From NCBI RefSeq assembly GCF_902167705.1, contig NZ_CABHMZ010000026.1, positions 62,001-126,000 on the forward strand: 64,000 nt of DNA, read 5' to 3'. Shown piece by piece: positions 49,303 through 58,672 of this stretch (its first letter is position 1; every line of letters begins with the position of its first letter). The translations under genes and the position numbers were made by a program. The notes beneath the pieces were generated by a model. It was not told where the DNA came from. It was given only the letters and a program-made list of their open reading frames with translations, and did no database searches. This stretch comes from Streptococcus constellatus. GTDB lineage: Bacteria > Bacillota > Bacilli > Lactobacillales > Streptococcaceae.

Positions 49303-51080
49303 AGCCGAATATCAAGAAGCTGCTTATCCTAAACGCCCCCTATCTGCTCTTTGTGTATCTCTTTGATAAAGTCGGACAGGCGGTGCGGCTCTCTCCGGGG
49401 GCTGACCTCTCCGGCAAGCTGCTTTCCATTGGCAGCGGCTTTTCTGCCGCCTTTTCAAATGCCCTGCCGAGTTTTGCCCCTATGGATTTGCTTATCGGCA
49501 TTGTCGGGGCTGTCGTTATCCGGCTTGCGGTCTATGTGAAAGGCAAGAACGCAAAGAAATACCGTAAGGGCATGGAGTACGGCTCTGCACGTTGGGGCAA
49601 CGCCGAGGATATAAAGCCGTATATCGACCCCATTTTTGAAAATAACGTGCTGCTGACGCAGACCGAACGGCTGATGATGTCAAGCCGCCCGAAGCACCCG
49701 AAATATGCACGAAACAAAAATGTACTTGTAATCGGCGGCTCCGGCAGCGGCAAAACGAGGTTTTTTGTAAAGCCAAACTTAATGCAAATGCACAGCAGCT
49801 ATGTAGTCACTGACCCGAAAGGAACGGTTTTAATCGAGTGCGGGAAGCTCTTGCAGCGGGGCGGGTACAAAATCAAAGTGCTAAACACCATCAATTTCAA
49901 GAAATCCATGCGGTACAATCCCTTTGCCTATCTGCGCAGCGAAAAGGATATTTTGAAACTGGTAAATACCATTATCGCCAACACCAAAGGCGACGGGGAA
50001 AAATCCGGCGAGGATTTTTGGGTGAAATCGGAACGGCTTTTTTACTGCGCCCTTATCGGCTACATCTGGTACGAAGCCCCGGAGAATGAGAAAAACTTTA
50101 CGACGCTACTTGAAATGATAAATGCGTCGGAAGCCCGCGAGGACGACCCGGAATTTCAATCCCCCGTTGACCTCATGTTTGAACGCTTGGAGGAAAAAGA
50201 CCCGGAACATTTTGCGGTGCGCCAGTACAAGAAGTTTTTGCTGTCTGCCGGAAAAACAAGAAGCTCTATCCTCATTTCCTGCGGTGCGCGTCTTGCCCCC
50301 TTTGACATTCGGGAGCTGCGCGAGCTGATGGAAACCGACGAAATGGAGCTTGACACCTTAGGCGACCGAAAGACCGCGCTTTTTGTTATTATCTCCGACA
50401 CCGACGACACCTTTAACTTTGTTGTATCAATCCTTTACACACAGCTTTTCAATCTGCTTTGTGACAAGGCAGATGATGTGTACGGCGGGCGGCTGCCTGT
50501 TCATGTGCGCTGTCTGCTTGACGAGTTTGCAAATATCGGGCAGATACCGAAGTTTGAAAAACTCATTGCCACGATAAGGAGCCGCGAAATCTCCGCGTCC
50601 ATCATCTTGCAGAGCCAGTCGCAGCTAAAGGCTATCTACAAGGACAACGCCGATACCATTGTCGGCAACTGCGATACGACCCTGTTCTTAGGCGGCAAGG
50701 AGAAAACGACCCTTAAAGAAATGTCGGAAATCTTGGGGAAAGAAACCATTGACAGCTTCAACACTTCCGAAACAAGAGGACGGGAGCTTTCCCACGGGCT
50801 GAACTATCAGAAATTAGGCAAGCAGCTTATGAGCGAAGATGAAATTGCGGTCATGGACGGCGGGAAATGTATCTTGCAGCTACGCGGGGTGCGCCCGTTC
50901 TTCTCCGAAAAATATGATATTACCAAACACCCGAAGTACAAGTACCTTTCCGACTTTGACAAGGAAAATGCCTTTGACATGGAAAAGCACTTGCGCCGCC
51001 GTCCTGCAATCGTGAAGCCGGACGAGGTATTTGACTACTACGAAGTTGACGAAGCAGATTTGCAGGAGGATACAGAATGA
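49299..51080 (+). CDS. virD4: VirD4/TraG type IV coupling protein (module B)
   Basis: Hexameric ATPase that delivers the relaxase-DNA complex to the channel. It is 593 residues with N-terminal membrane helices at about 8-25 and 65-85, Walker A VIGGSGSGKTRFF near residue 149, and Walker B VRCLLDEFANIG near residue 404. SASIILQSQSQL follows. It is complete, unlike the module A copy. The C-terminus is acidic (DEADLQEDTE). It is translationally coupled to both neighbours by 4-nt overlaps. Confidence 0.95.
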   Translation: MKPNIKKLLILNAPYLLFVYLFDKVGQAVRLSPGADLSGKLLSIGSGFSAAFSNALPSFAPMDLLIGIVGAVVIRLAVYVKGKNAKKYRKGMEYGSARWGNAEDIKPYIDPIFENNVLLTQTERLMMSSRPKHPKYARNKNVLVIGGSGSGKTRFFVKPNLMQMHSSYVVTDPKGTVLIECGKLLQRGGYKIKVLNTINFKKSMRYNPFAYLRSEKDILKLVNTIIANTKGDGEKSGEDFWVKSERLFYCALIGYIWYEAPENEKNFTTLLEMINASEAREDDPEFQSPVDLMFERLEEKDPEHFAVRQYKKFLLSAGKTRSSILISCGARLAPFDIRELRELMETDEMELDTLGDRKTALFVIISDTDDTFNFVVSILYTQLFNLLCDKADDVYGGRLPVHVRCLLDEFANIGQIPKFEKLIATIRSREISASIILQSQSQLKAIYKDNADTIVGNCDTTLFLGGKEKTTLKEMSEILGKETIDSFNTSETRGRELSHGLNYQKLGKQLMSEDEIAVMDGGKCILQLRGVRPFFSEKYDITKHPKYKYLSDFDKENAFDMEKHLRRRPAIVKPDEVFDYYEVDEADLQEDTE

Positions 51081-51289
51081 ATAAGCGTATCAGAAAGAAA
51101 AAGGCAAAACAGCAGCTAATCCGAGCTATCAGCGGGCTTGTGGAAGCAGCCGAGGAAATGCAGCGGGAACAGGAACGCAGGACAAGACAGGCGGGTATTT
51201 CCTATATCAAGTATATCGAAGCTGTCCGGGAACGGCAGTACGGCATTATGCCTGTCTACACACCACTTTTTGAAAAGGAGGGAGCTTAA
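51077..51289 (+). CDS. Small protein after virD4 (module B)
   Basis: 70 residues, highly basic at the N-terminus (MNKRIRKKKAKQQLIRA) then a helical part EEMQREQERRTRQAG. Its ATG overlaps the virD4 stop. No named family is recognised. Its place matches small accessory proteins of these elements. Confidence 0.6.
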   Translation: MNKRIRKKKAKQQLIRAISGLVEAAEEMQREQERRTRQAGISYIKYIEAVRERQYGIMPVYTPLFEKEGA

Positions 51290-51499
51290 AGTAAAAATAA
51301 TAAACACGGGCTACATGGTACGCGCCCCTACTCCTTGCGCGTATCGCGGCAGGAAGCCGCACCCTTACAACTGAATACCGCCGCGCCGCAGCAACAAACG
51401 CAGCGCGGGGACTTATGACCGCGGCAGTTATCGAAAACTGACCGCCGTTTTTTATGCCCTTTTTCGGGCAGCCGCAAAGCGGCAGAAAGGAGTTTTATT
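51290..51499 (+). terminator. Intergenic region with internal terminator-like hairpin
   Basis: No gene is seen. At 51,421-51,445 the arms GCGGCAGTT and AACTGACCGC form an imperfect stem followed by GTTTTTTATG, a likely partial terminator that would lower expression of the mating-channel genes relative to virD4. A second GC-rich hairpin lies near 51,340-51,362. Confidence 0.55.
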
Positions 51500-51715
51500 A
51501 TGGCATTTTTCAACAGCGCAGTAGGAGTTTTGCAGACACTCGTTATCGCTCTCGGAGCAGGTCTTGGCATTTGGGGCGTTATCAACCTCTTGGAGGGCTA
51601 CGGAAACGACAATCCGGGCGCGAAAAGCCAGGGCATGAAGCAGCTCATGGCGGGCGGCGGCGTTGCCCTTATCGGCGGCACCCTCGTACCTCTGCTTGCC
51701 GGACTGTTCGGTTAA
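51500..51715 (+). CDS. Maff2 family small membrane protein (module B)
   Basis: 71 residues with two hydrophobic helices and the loop YGNDNPGAKSQGMKQLMAG. It is almost identical in protein to the module A copy at 40,211-40,426 although the DNA differs much in base composition. Likely a pilin-like or channel component. AAAGGAGTT precedes the ATG. Confidence 0.88.
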   Translation: MAFFNSAVGVLQTLVIALGAGLGIWGVINLLEGYGNDNPGAKSQGMKQLMAGGGVALIGGTLVPLLAGLFG

Positions 51716-51731
51716 GCGGCGGGGTTAGCCT

Positions 51732-52601
51732 ATGCAGAGCATACTTGACGCGATTAACGAATGGATAAAGGAAATCCTCATTGGAGCCATTAACGGTAAT
51801 CTGTCAACTATGTTCGGGGACGTAAACGAAAAAGTCGGAACTATCGCCGCAGAGGTAGGACAAACCCCGCAGGGGTGGAACGCAGGCATATTTTCCATGA
51901 TACAGAGCTTGTCGGAAAATGTGATTGTACCCATTGCGGGGCTTGTTATTACCTACGTTCTATGCGTGGAGCTTATCAGCATGGTAACGGAAAAGAACAA
52001 TATGCACGATATTGACACGTTCATGTTCTTTAAGTGGTTTTTCAAGGCGTGGGTAGCGGTGTATCTCGTTACCCACACCTTTACTATCACTATGGCGGTG
52101 TTCGATATGGCGCAGCACGTTGTTTCCGGCGCGGCGGGCGTGATCGGCGGCGATACGAATATCGACGTTGACGCCGCCCTCTCGTCCATGCAAGCCGGAC
52201 TTGACGCTATGGAAATCCCCGAACTGTTACTGCTCGTTATGGAAACAAGCCTTGTGAGCCTTTGCATGAAAATCATGTCGGTGCTTATCACGGTTATCCT
52301 GTACGGCAGAATGATAGAAATTTACCTTTACTGTTCGGTATCGCCTATCCCGTTTGCAACTATGACCAACAGAGAGTGGGGGCAGATAGGCAACAACTAC
52401 TTAAAAGCCCTGTTCGCCCTCGGTTTTCAAGGCTTCCTCATAATGATATGCGTCGGCATTTATGCGGTTTTGGTTGGCAGCATGATTGTAGCGGACAACC
52501 TGCACAGCGCGATTTTCTCCCTTGCAGCCTACACCGTGATTTTGTGCTTCTCCCTATTCAAAACAGGCACACTTGCGAAGTCAATCTTTAACGCCCATTA
52601 A
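51732..52601 (+). CDS. VirB6/TrbL-like polytopic conjugation protein (module B)
   Basis: 289 residues, the same length as the module A copy, with six to eight membrane segments and the shared VGQTPQGWNAGIFSMIQSLS and KTGTLAKSIFNAH ends. It forms the membrane core of the channel. It lies between Maff2 and PrgI, the canonical order. Confidence 0.88.
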   Translation: MQSILDAINEWIKEILIGAINGNLSTMFGDVNEKVGTIAAEVGQTPQGWNAGIFSMIQSLSENVIVPIAGLVITYVLCVELISMVTEKNNMHDIDTFMFFKWFFKAWVAVYLVTHTFTITMAVFDMAQHVVSGAAGVIGGDTNIDVDAALSSMQAGLDAMEIPELLLLVMETSLVSLCMKIMSVLITVILYGRMIEIYLYCSVSPIPFATMTNREWGQIGNNYLKALFALGFQGFLIMICVGIYAVLVGSMIVADNLHSAIFSLAAYTVILCFSLFKTGTLAKSIFNAH

Positions 52602-52622
52602 AGACCGAAAGGAGGTTTTCAC

Positions 52623-53033
52623 TTGGCGTATGTACCCGTACCCAAAGACTTATCAAAAATCAAAACAAAAGTCGCTTTTAATCTGACAAAGCGGCAGATT
52701 ATATGTTTTGCGGCAGCCCTCGCTATGGGACTACCGCTTTTCTTTTTGCTCAAAGACAGCGCGGGAACAAGCATGGCGGCATTTGCAATGATTGTCGTTA
52801 TGCTTCCCTGCTTCCTCTTGGCAATGTATGAAAAACACGGGCAGCCCCTTGAAGTCGTGATAAAGAACGTCATTCAGACAAAGTTTATCCGACCAAAGGA
52901 ACGCCCCTATCAGACGGAAAATTTTTATGCCGTCATAGAAAAACAACGAAAACTGGAAAAGGAGGTATCGGCTATTGTCAATGGCAGAACGAAAAACCAT
53001 GACCCGCGCGGTAAAAAATCCCGTGAAGCGTAA
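52623..53033 (+). CDS. PrgI family mating-channel membrane protein (module B)
   Basis: 136 residues with membrane helices at about 28-45 and 52-72 and the start VPVPKDLSKIKTKVAFN. The start codon is TTG at 52623 with AAAGGAGG. Its 3' end overlaps virB4 by 59 nt. It is homologous to the module A protein. Confidence 0.87.
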   Translation: MAYVPVPKDLSKIKTKVAFNLTKRQIICFAAALAMGLPLFFLLKDSAGTSMAAFAMIVVMLPCFLLAMYEKHGQPLEVVIKNVIQTKFIRPKERPYQTENFYAVIEKQRKLEKEVSAIVNGRTKNHDPRGKKSREA

Positions 53034-55410
53034 GCTGACCCGCGCAGAAAAGAAAGAAATCGCCGCCGTGATACAGGCGGCAAAGGGCGACGGGAAGCCC
53101 CACACCGCGCAGCAGACCATTCCCTACTTGCAGATGTACCCGGACGGGATTTGCAGGGTAACGGAAAAGAAATACAGTAAAAGCCTTGTCTTTGAAGATA
53201 TTAACTATCAGCTTGCACAGGCAGATGATAAGACCGCCATTTTTGAAAACTGGTGCGATTTTCTCAACTACTTTGACGCTTCCGTTTCGGTGCAGCTCTC
53301 TTTCATCAATCAGGGCGCAAGAAAGGAAAAGGCACAGGCGGCTATCGAAATTCCGGCACAGGACGACGCTTTTAACTCTATCCGCAGGGAGTACGCGGAT
53401 ATGCTGAAAAATCAGCTTGAAAAAGGCAACAACGGACTGGAAAAGTGCAAGTACATTACCTTTTCCATTGAAGCGGACAATCTTGCGGCGGCAAAAGCCC
53501 GCCTTTCCCGTATCGAAACCGATGTACTGAATAATTTTAAGGTGCTTGGTGTAACCGCCCGCCCCATGAACGGACAGGAACGCTTGAACGTCCTGCATGG
53601 GATTTTCCACCCGGAGGGCGAGCCGTTCCGCTTCTCTTGGGACTGGCTTGTGCCGTCGGGGCTTTCTACAAAGGACTTTATCGCCCCGTCCTCGTTCCGT
53701 TTTGGCGACGGGCGCACGTTCCGCATGGGGCGAAAACTTGGTGCGGTATCGTTCCTTGAAATCCTTGCGCCGGAGCTGAATGACCGTATGCTTTCGGACA
53801 TTCTCGACCTTGAAAACGGGATAATCGTCAATCTGCATATCCGCAGTATCGACCAGAGCGAAGCAATCAAGACTATCAAGCGCAAGATAACCGACCTCGA
53901 CAAGATGAAGATTGAGGAACAGAAAAAAGCGGTACGCAGCGGGTATGACATGGATATAATTCCGTCCGACCTTGCTACTTTCGGCAGCGAAGCAAAAAAT
54001 CTGTTGCAGGATTTACAGAGCCGCAACGAGCGAATGTTTCTGCTGACGTTCCTTGTGGTAAACATGGCAGACACAAAACGGAAACTAGATAATGACGTAT
54101 TTGCTACGGCGGGCTTTGCACAGAAAAACAACTGCGCTCTGACCCGCCTTGACTATTTGCAGGAAGCGGGCTTTATGTCCTCTATCCCGCTTGGGGAGAA
54201 CCTTATCCCCATTCAAAGAGGACTTACCACATCAAGCACCGCTATTTTTATCCCGTTCATCACGCAGGAGCTTTTTCAGCGGGGCGCAGCCCTTTACTAC
54301 GGCTTAAATGCGCTGTCAAATAACATGATACTCTGCGACCGCAAGCAACTGAAAAACCCAAACGGGCTTATTCTTGGAACACCGGGAAGCGGTAAATCCT
54401 TTGCGGCAAAGCGGGAAATGACAAACGCTTTTCTCATTACTGACGACGATATTATCATCTGCGACCCCGAAGCCGAGTATTTCTCCCTTGTGCAGCGTTT
54501 GGGCGGGCAAGTGATACGCCTGTCGCCAACAGGAAAAGGTATGGACGGCAAGCCCCAGTATGTGAACCCCATGGATATTAACCTCAACTACTCCGAGGAC
54601 GACAACCCGCTTGCCTTGAAATCCGACTTTATCCTTTCCCTCTGCGAGCTTGTTATCGGCGGCAAAGAGGGCTTGCAGCCCGTGGAAAAGACCGTCATTG
54701 ACCGCGCCGTTAGGAATGTGTACCGACCTTTCCTTGCAGACCCCGACCCGGCAAAAATGCCGATTTTGGGCGACCTTTACAACGAGCTTTTGAAGCAGCC
54801 GGAGCCGGAAGCTGCCCGCATTGCGGCGGCATTGGAGCTTTATGTTTCCGGCTCTCTGAACGTCTTTAACCACCGTACCAATGTAGAACTGAATAACCGT
54901 CTTGTCTGCTTTGATATTAAGCAGCTTGGAAAGCAGCTCAAAAAGTTAGGTATGCTCATTGTGCAAGACCAGGTGTGGAACCGCGTGACCGTCAACCGCG
55001 CCGAAAAAAAGGCAACCCGTTACTACATGGACGAGTTTCATTTGCTGCTCAAAGAGGAACAGACCGCAGCTTACAGCGTGGAGATTTGGAAGCGTTTTCG
55101 GAAATGGGGCGGCATACCGACCGCTATCACGCAGAACGTCAAAGACCTTTTGAGCAGCCGCGAAGTCGAGAATATTTTTGAAAACTCTGATTTTGTCCTC
55201 ATGCTCAATCAGGCACAGGGCGACCGGGCTATCCTTGCAAAGCAGCTTAACATCTCCCCGCAGCAGATGAAGTATGTAACCCACACCGAAGCGGGCGAGG
55301 GGCTTATCTTTTACGGAAACGTGGTGCTGCCGTTCATTGACCGTTTCCCGACGGACACCGAGCTTTACCGTCTGCTTACGACAAAGCCGGAGGAAATGAG
55401 CAAAGCATGA
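52975..55410 (+). CDS. virB4: VirB4-type conjugation ATPase (module B)
   Basis: Complete 811-residue secretion ATPase. The N-terminal TraC/VirB4-like domain spans 1-420 with RMGRKLGAVSFLEILAPEL, the point where module A is frameshifted. Walker A is GTPGSGKSFAAKRE near residue 468 and Walker B RYYMDEFHLLLKEE near residue 684. The start is TTG at 52975 with AAAGGAGG. It powers assembly and substrate passage of the type IV channel. The adjoining methyltransferase gene overlaps its stop by 4 nt. Confidence 0.94.
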   Translation: MSMAERKTMTRAVKNPVKRKLTRAEKKEIAAVIQAAKGDGKPHTAQQTIPYLQMYPDGICRVTEKKYSKSLVFEDINYQLAQADDKTAIFENWCDFLNYFDASVSVQLSFINQGARKEKAQAAIEIPAQDDAFNSIRREYADMLKNQLEKGNNGLEKCKYITFSIEADNLAAAKARLSRIETDVLNNFKVLGVTARPMNGQERLNVLHGIFHPEGEPFRFSWDWLVPSGLSTKDFIAPSSFRFGDGRTFRMGRKLGAVSFLEILAPELNDRMLSDILDLENGIIVNLHIRSIDQSEAIKTIKRKITDLDKMKIEEQKKAVRSGYDMDIIPSDLATFGSEAKNLLQDLQSRNERMFLLTFLVVNMADTKRKLDNDVFATAGFAQKNNCALTRLDYLQEAGFMSSIPLGENLIPIQRGLTTSSTAIFIPFITQELFQRGAALYYGLNALSNNMILCDRKQLKNPNGLILGTPGSGKSFAAKREMTNAFLITDDDIIICDPEAEYFSLVQRLGGQVIRLSPTGKGMDGKPQYVNPMDINLNYSEDDNPLALKSDFILSLCELVIGGKEGLQPVEKTVIDRAVRNVYRPFLADPDPAKMPILGDLYNELLKQPEPEAARIAAALELYVSGSLNVFNHRTNVELNNRLVCFDIKQLGKQLKKLGMLIVQDQVWNRVTVNRAEKKATRYYMDEFHLLLKEEQTAAYSVEIWKRFRKWGGIPTAITQNVKDLLSSREVENIFENSDFVLMLNQAQGDRAILAKQLNISPQQMKYVTHTEAGEGLIFYGNVVLPFIDRFPTDTELYRLLTTKPEEMSKA

Positions 55411-56288
55411 AAATGGACGTAATCATCAACCGTGACGCCCTCTATGCCCTGCGGGAGCTTCCGAGTGAAAGCGTGAATTGCTGCGTCACAAGCCCGCCTT
55501 ACTATGGACTAAGGGACTACGGGCTTGACGCGCAGATTGGACGGGAGGACACGCCGGAGCAGTATATCGGGCGGCTTGTAGAAGTATTCCGGGAGCTGCG
55601 CCGGGTACTCAAAGACGACGGGACATTTTGGCTGAATATCGCGGACACATACTGCGGCAGCGGCATGAAAGCGGGCTGCAAGCAAAAGGATTTAATCGGT
55701 ATTCCGTGGCTTTTAGCCTTTGCCCTGCGCTCTGACGGGTGGTATTTACGCAGCGATATTATCTGGCTGAAAGAAAACCCCATGCCGGAGAGCTGCCGCG
55801 ACCGACCGAGCCGCTGCTATGAGCATATCTTTTTACTGACGAAATCAAAGAAATACTACTATGACGCTGCCGCCATTGCGGAGCCGATCGCGCCGGGAAC
55901 GGCTGCGCGGTACCGACAGGGACGCGGCGCAGGACACAAATACGCCGAGGAAGTACCGGGACAGGGCAAGGTGCAGGGTATCAATCAGCCCCGCAGCGGC
56001 GGCTATTATGACGACGCTCTTATACCGACCACAAGGAACAAGCGGGACGTTTGGCTTATCAATACCGTACCGTATAAGGGCGGGCATTTTGCCGCCTATC
56101 CCCCGAAGCTCGCGGAAACGTGCATACTGGCGGGCTGTCCGGCAGGCGGCGTTGTCCTTGACCCGTTTTTTGGAAGCGGCACCACCGGGCTTGCAGCGAA
56201 AAGCCTTGACCGCCGCTATATCGGCATTGAACTGAACGCCGAGTATTGCGCCCTTGCAGGGGCGCGGATTGGAGGTGGTAACACTTGA
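55407..56288 (+). CDS. Site-specific DNA methyltransferase
   Basis: 293-residue beta-class amino-methyltransferase. The catalytic motif IV TSPPYYG is near residue 29 and the SAM motif I DPFFGSGTTGLAA near residue 252, the circular order of the beta class. The SPPY motif fits N4-cytosine or N6-adenine modification; which one cannot be told. No restriction enzyme gene is adjacent, so it is a solitary methylase, probably protecting the element in new hosts. It is inserted between virB4 and the hydrolase, coupled at both ends by 4-nt overlaps. Confidence 0.9.
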   Translation: MKMDVIINRDALYALRELPSESVNCCVTSPPYYGLRDYGLDAQIGREDTPEQYIGRLVEVFRELRRVLKDDGTFWLNIADTYCGSGMKAGCKQKDLIGIPWLLAFALRSDGWYLRSDIIWLKENPMPESCRDRPSRCYEHIFLLTKSKKYYYDAAAIAEPIAPGTAARYRQGRGAGHKYAEEVPGQGKVQGINQPRSGGYYDDALIPTTRNKRDVWLINTVPYKGGHFAAYPPKLAETCILAGCPAGGVVLDPFFGSGTTGLAAKSLDRRYIGIELNAEYCALAGARIGGGNT

Positions 56289-58381
56289 AAGACCCATTAA
56301 AGCCCCGTGATAAAATCACGCAGAAAATGACCCGCGACGGGGCTATCGCAGAAAATCAGACCACGGGAGACACGGAACGTATCAGCAAGCGGACGCAGGA
56401 CGCGGATTTTCAGAAATCCCCGGAGCAACAGGCAGCACAGCTACAAGGTGCAGCTTCCCCGACTTCTCCCTTGCCCCATGTGCCGGGAGCTGCCCCCAAA
56501 GCGGACACAGGCAAAACGGAGCGCGTCATGGAGCATATCGAAGCCGCCCATACCCGCAAAGCGTCTAAAAAAGCGGTACGAAAGGCACAGGCGGAAGCTA
56601 CCGCCGGGACGAAATCTTCCCGGCTGCAATTTACCGACGAGGAACGCGCTGCCCCGGAGCTTGAAAAGTATATCAAGAAATCCGACAAAGCCGCCGACCG
56701 CTTGGATAAGGCAAAGGCAGCTATCCCCAAAGAAAAGAAACTGGTAAAAGAGCGCACCTTTGACGAAACCACCGGGAAAGGCAAGACCCGCCTGCACTTT
56801 GAGGAAAAGGACAAGCCGCCCGGATTTAAGGAGAAGCACAACCCGCTATCCCGCCCCACACAGGAAGCCGGGATTTTGGTACATAACAAAATCCATTCTG
56901 TCGAAAAGGATAATTCCGGCGTGGAGGGCGCACACAAGAGCGAGGAAGCCGCAGAACGGGGATTGAAGTACGGGGCGCGGAAAATCAAGCAGGGCTACCG
57001 CAACCATAAGCTGAAACCCTACCGGGAAGCGGCAAAGGCTGAAAAAGCTGCTTTCAAGGCAAACGTGGATTTTCAGTATCATAAGACCCTGCATGATAAC
57101 CCACAGCTTACCTCTAACCCTATTTCCCGTTTTTGGCAGAAACAGCAGATTAAAAAGCAGTATGCAAAGGAAGCCCGCAATACTGCAAAGGGTATCAAGG
57201 GCGCAGCGGAACGCACCCTCAAAGCGGCAGCCAAAGCCGCCGAGAAAACGAAGCAGACAGCGGCGTTTGTGGCAAGACACCCGGCGGGCGTGGCAATCGC
57301 TGTCGGGGCGCTGCTACTTTTCATTATGCTTCTGTCCGGGCTGTCCTCTTGTGGTGCAATGTTTTCCGGCACGTTAAACGGCGTGCTTGGAACGTCTTAT
57401 ACCTCCGAGGACAGCGACCTTGTGGAAGTGGAAAATGCCTATGCCGGACTGGAAAGCGGGCTGCAAAACGAGATTGACGCTATCGAAAGCACCCACCCCG
57501 GCTATGACGAGTACCGCTATGACCTTGCAAATATCGGGCATAACCCCCACGAATTAGCGTCCTATCTGACCGCAAAATACCAAAGCTACACCCGCGCCGA
57601 GGTACAGAGCGAATTACAACGGATTTTCAATCAGCAATACAAGCTGACGCTGACCGAGGAAGTGGAAATACGCTACCGGGAGGAAGAACGCACCGACACA
57701 TGGACAGACGAGGACGGCAACGAGCATACGGACACCTATACGGTACAAGTGCCTTATGAGTATTACATCTTAAACGTCAAGATGACGAACACCCCGCTAT
57801 CCACCATTGCGGAAAATAATCTGCCCCCGGAACAACTGGAAATGTACCGGGTGTACTTGCAGACAAGCGGGAACAAGCCCCTTATCTTTGGCGGCGGCTC
57901 TCCCGACACTTCCGCGTCCGAGGATTTAAGCGGCGTGGACTTTGTAAACGGAACGCGCCCCGGTAATACCGCTATCGTTGACCTTGCAAAGCAGCAAGTC
58001 GGAAATGTGGGCGGCTATCCGTATTGGAGCTGGTACGGCTTCAACTCCCGCGTGGAATGGTGCGCCTGTTTCGTGTCCTGGTGCTACGGGCAAATGGGAC
58101 TTTCCGAGCCGCGCTTTGCCGCCTGCCAGTCGCAGGGTATTCCGTGGTTTACCTCTCACGGGCAATGGGGCGCGCGGGGCTATGAGAACATTGCCCCCGG
58201 TGACGCTATCTTTTTTGACTGGGATTTAGACGGAAGCGCAGACCATGTAGGGCTTGTTATCGGCAGGGACGCAAACCGCGTTTATACCGTGGAGGGCAAT
58301 TCCGGCGACGCCTGCAAGATTAAGAGCTATCCCCTTGACTATGCCTGTATCAAAGGGTACGGGCTGATGAACTGGAACTGA
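56285..58381 (+). CDS. Conjugative element cell-wall hydrolase with CHAP domain (module B)
   Basis: 698 residues. A long basic disordered N-terminus (1-330) is followed by a membrane helix at about 335-357 and the conserved stalk ESTHPGYDEYRYDLANIGHN. The C-terminal CHAP-type amidase domain (about 558-698) has the nucleophile Cys in VEWCACFVSW and the His in ADHVGLVIGR. It likely cuts peptidoglycan to let the channel pass. The start is TTG at 56285 with GGAGGTGG. Domain content differs from module A. Confidence 0.88.
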   Translation: MKDPLKPRDKITQKMTRDGAIAENQTTGDTERISKRTQDADFQKSPEQQAAQLQGAASPTSPLPHVPGAAPKADTGKTERVMEHIEAAHTRKASKKAVRKAQAEATAGTKSSRLQFTDEERAAPELEKYIKKSDKAADRLDKAKAAIPKEKKLVKERTFDETTGKGKTRLHFEEKDKPPGFKEKHNPLSRPTQEAGILVHNKIHSVEKDNSGVEGAHKSEEAAERGLKYGARKIKQGYRNHKLKPYREAAKAEKAAFKANVDFQYHKTLHDNPQLTSNPISRFWQKQQIKKQYAKEARNTAKGIKGAAERTLKAAAKAAEKTKQTAAFVARHPAGVAIAVGALLLFIMLLSGLSSCGAMFSGTLNGVLGTSYTSEDSDLVEVENAYAGLESGLQNEIDAIESTHPGYDEYRYDLANIGHNPHELASYLTAKYQSYTRAEVQSELQRIFNQQYKLTLTEEVEIRYREEERTDTWTDEDGNEHTDTYTVQVPYEYYILNVKMTNTPLSTIAENNLPPEQLEMYRVYLQTSGNKPLIFGGGSPDTSASEDLSGVDFVNGTRPGNTAIVDLAKQQVGNVGGYPYWSWYGFNSRVEWCACFVSWCYGQMGLSEPRFAACQSQGIPWFTSHGQWGARGYENIAPGDAIFFDWDLDGSADHVGLVIGRDANRVYTVEGNSGDACKIKSYPLDYACIKGYGLMNWN

Positions 58382-58414
58382 CACATTTTTGAAAATCGAA
58401 AGGAGAAAAAATTT

Positions 58415-58672
58415 ATGGCAATGAGTAAAATCGAAAGAATTGAAAAGGAAATCCAAAAGACCCGTGAGAAAATCACGGAGTATCAGAACAAGCTGCGCGG
58501 ACTGGAAGCACAGAAAACCGAAGCGGAAAACCTTGAAATCGTGCAGCTTGTACGCGCTATGCGTCTGACCCCGCAGGAGCTTACCGCTATGCTCTCCGGC
58601 AACGGTATTCCGGGCATTGCCCCTATGCCCACAGACTATGACGAACAGGAGGACAATGCAGATGAAGAATAA
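58415..58672 (+). CDS. DUF4315 family protein (module B)
   Basis: 85 residues: a coiled-coil N-terminus (SKIERIEKEIQKTREKITEY), then RAMRLTPQELTAMLSG, then an acidic end. Homologous to the module A copy and in the same order. AAAGGAGAAA precedes the ATG. Function unknown. Confidence 0.85.
   Translation: MAMSKIERIEKEIQKTREKITEYQNKLRGLEAQKTEAENLEIVQLVRAMRLTPQELTAMLSGNGIPGIAPMPTDYDEQEDNADEE

Noticed and set aside
52978-53838. Long minus-strand reading frame opposite virB4 of module B
   Set aside because: A shadow of the GC-rich virB4 gene with no ribosome site or homologous features.
55407-56288. Complete restriction-modification system
   Set aside because: No endonuclease gene is next to the methyltransferase; both neighbours are conjugation genes.
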